A stretch of DNA of 32,421 nt from Halieaceae bacterium. GTDB taxonomy: Bacteria; Pseudomonadota; Gammaproteobacteria; Pseudomonadales; Halieaceae. Both the position numbers and the translations under genes were made by a program. This document shows positions 31,638 through 32,421 of this stretch, in pieces. Where the stretch lies: contig JADGEN010000032.1 in the NCBI GenBank assembly GCA_016744355.1, positions 1-32,421 on the forward strand, in the 5' to 3' direction. Within the stretch, counting starts at the first letter, position 1; every line of letters starts with the position of its first letter. The notes below the pieces were generated by a model. That model saw only the letters and a program-made list of their open reading frames with translations, was not told where the DNA came from and made no database searches.

Positions 31638-32421
31638 TTAGTCGACCTGTAGAGCGCCGCGAACCGTATCAATAATTTCCGTTGCATTCTGAGGTAGCTG
31701 ATCCGCTCGCCAGCCCACCATCAAGTCGGGGCGCACCAGTACCAGCTTGCACTCATAAGCCTCGGCAAAAATATCTGCTGGAACATCCAGCACTTCAAGG
31801 GGTAATCCCGCCGCCCTCGCCGCCACGACCAAAGCCTCTACATCTATAGTTGGGTCCGTTCGGATCAAGGTGAAGTCACGTCCCAGTCGATCCAGAATAG
31901 ACACGCCCTCCTCCACCCACAGGTGGGGCAGCCGATGACCCGGACGGGTGGTAGGCCAGTAATGCTGCGGATCAAAGGGGACGGGGTCGGTACCGTCCTG
32001 CACACAAATACTGGAGTCTTCATAGCGGTAGCCCAATAGCAGACCGGAAGAGTCAATCAGGCCGACCTGTCCATCCAACTCGTCAATCAGAGTCTGGCGC
32101 GCGCGACCCCCTTCGGGGGTGTCCTCATCCAACTCCTCGCCAAAACGGAAAGAGTTGTTAAGGGCATAAAAATATCCGGCGGAAGTCGATGTATTTTGTA
32201 CACCGATGGGGCGGCGTTCTTCGTGGTAACTGTCCAGCAGCTGATCTCCGCCCCAGCCTTCCAGCATAGCCTGTAATTTCCAGGCAATGTCGATGGCATC
32301 GGCCACACCGGTATTCATACCAAAGCCCCCGGTAGGCGTAAATAAGTGCGCGGCATCACCGGTCAGGAACACGTGGCCATCGCGATAGTGTTCAGCGACC
32401 AGTTGATGGGCGGTCCAGGGC
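31638..32421 (-). CDS. FAD-dependent aromatic monooxygenase (5' end off window)
   Basis: The C-terminal 260 residues of a class A flavoprotein hydroxylase. The frame is open to the right edge (first residues WTAHQLVAEHYRDGHVFLTG), so the N-terminal FAD-binding GxGxxG is outside. The conserved GDAAHLFTPTGGFGMNTGVA (FAD ribityl and phosphate contact) and DAIDIAWKLQ are clear. The following LLDSYHEERRPIG belongs to the same family, and the last 100 residues form the thioredoxin-like C-terminal domain of phenol-hydroxylase/MhpA-type enzymes (CKLVLVRPDLMVGWRADQLP). Members hydroxylate phenolic or polyketide rings with NAD(P)H and O2. It precedes the permease gene by 18 bp. The substrate is not assigned. 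Confidence 0.93.
   Translation of the reverse strand, partial: PWTAHQLVAEHYRDGHVFLTGDAAHLFTPTGGFGMNTGVADAIDIAWKLQAMLEGWGGDQLLDSYHEERRPIGVQNTSTSAGYFYALNNSFRFGEELDEDTPEGGRARQTLIDELDGQVGLIDSSGLLLGYRYEDSSICVQDGTDPVPFDPQHYWPTTRPGHRLPHLWVEEGVSILDRLGRDFTLIRTDPTIDVEALVVAARAAGLPLEVLDVPADIFAEAYECKLVLVRPDLMVGWRADQLPQNATEIIDTVRGALQVD

Noticed and set aside
1..32421. tRNA, rRNA, CRISPR array or riboswitch
   Set aside because: Looked for on both strands by eye; none with convincing structure or conserved sequence was found.

Overview
The window reads as chromosomal DNA of a heterotrophic, probably marine gammaproteobacterium, of the kind found in Cellvibrionales (Halieaceae or Spongiibacteraceae). This is inferred from gene content: two TonB-dependent receptors, two class I bacterial P450s, paired acyl-CoA dehydrogenases, a DUF2959 lipoprotein and a FecI/FecR surface-signalling set. 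No rRNA or tRNA gene was seen, so the taxonomy is a guess.

Positions 1-10108, all on the minus strand, look like an uptake and oxidation locus for a hydrophobic organic substrate. In transcription order they are a P450, a TonB-dependent receptor closed by a strong intrinsic terminator, a bile-acid:sodium-symporter-like (BASS) carrier, a Spinster-like MFS carrier, an ECF sigma factor, its FecR partner, and an STN-type TonB receptor that runs off the left edge. The divergent AraC/OruR-type regulator (10205-11221) faces the P450 across a 15-bp direct repeat, which is a good operator candidate.

Positions 11218-18375 hold a large membrane-bound GGDEF-EAL protein, two overlapping acyl-CoA dehydrogenases, a divergent crotonase with altered active-site residues, and an IPNS-like 2OG-Fe(II) oxygenase. 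The dehydrogenases and crotonase fit beta-oxidation-like removal of a side chain or ring product. A link to the P450 is plausible but inferred.

Positions 18478-24830 are a patchwork of housekeeping or envelope genes: a membrane-anchored protein, a DUF2959 lipoprotein, a PPK2 kinase, a decayed IorA-like iron-sulfur subunit, an exo/endonuclease-phosphatase lipoprotein with a Cys-rich insert, a YhhN protein and a thioredoxin-fold protein with a WCHDS site.

Positions 24831-26680 are a graveyard of mobile-element and gene fragments. It holds two IS6-family transposase scraps, an IS110-family scrap with an internal deletion, a methyltransferase tail, the tail of an unknown gene, and one small AT-rich gene behind a perfect palindrome. 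After it come a secreted Cys-rich tandem-repeat microprotein and a secreted orphan protein. A second P450/MarR divergent pair follows (28049-29939) with an evident operator. Then there is a frameshifted integrase-core transposase remnant, and finally an operon of an FAD aromatic monooxygenase (cut by the right edge) and an NCS2-like permease.

The best candidates for something undescribed are the Cys-repeat microprotein with its orphan neighbour, the transporter-plus-surface-signalling operon, and the two P450/regulator pairs with readable operators.
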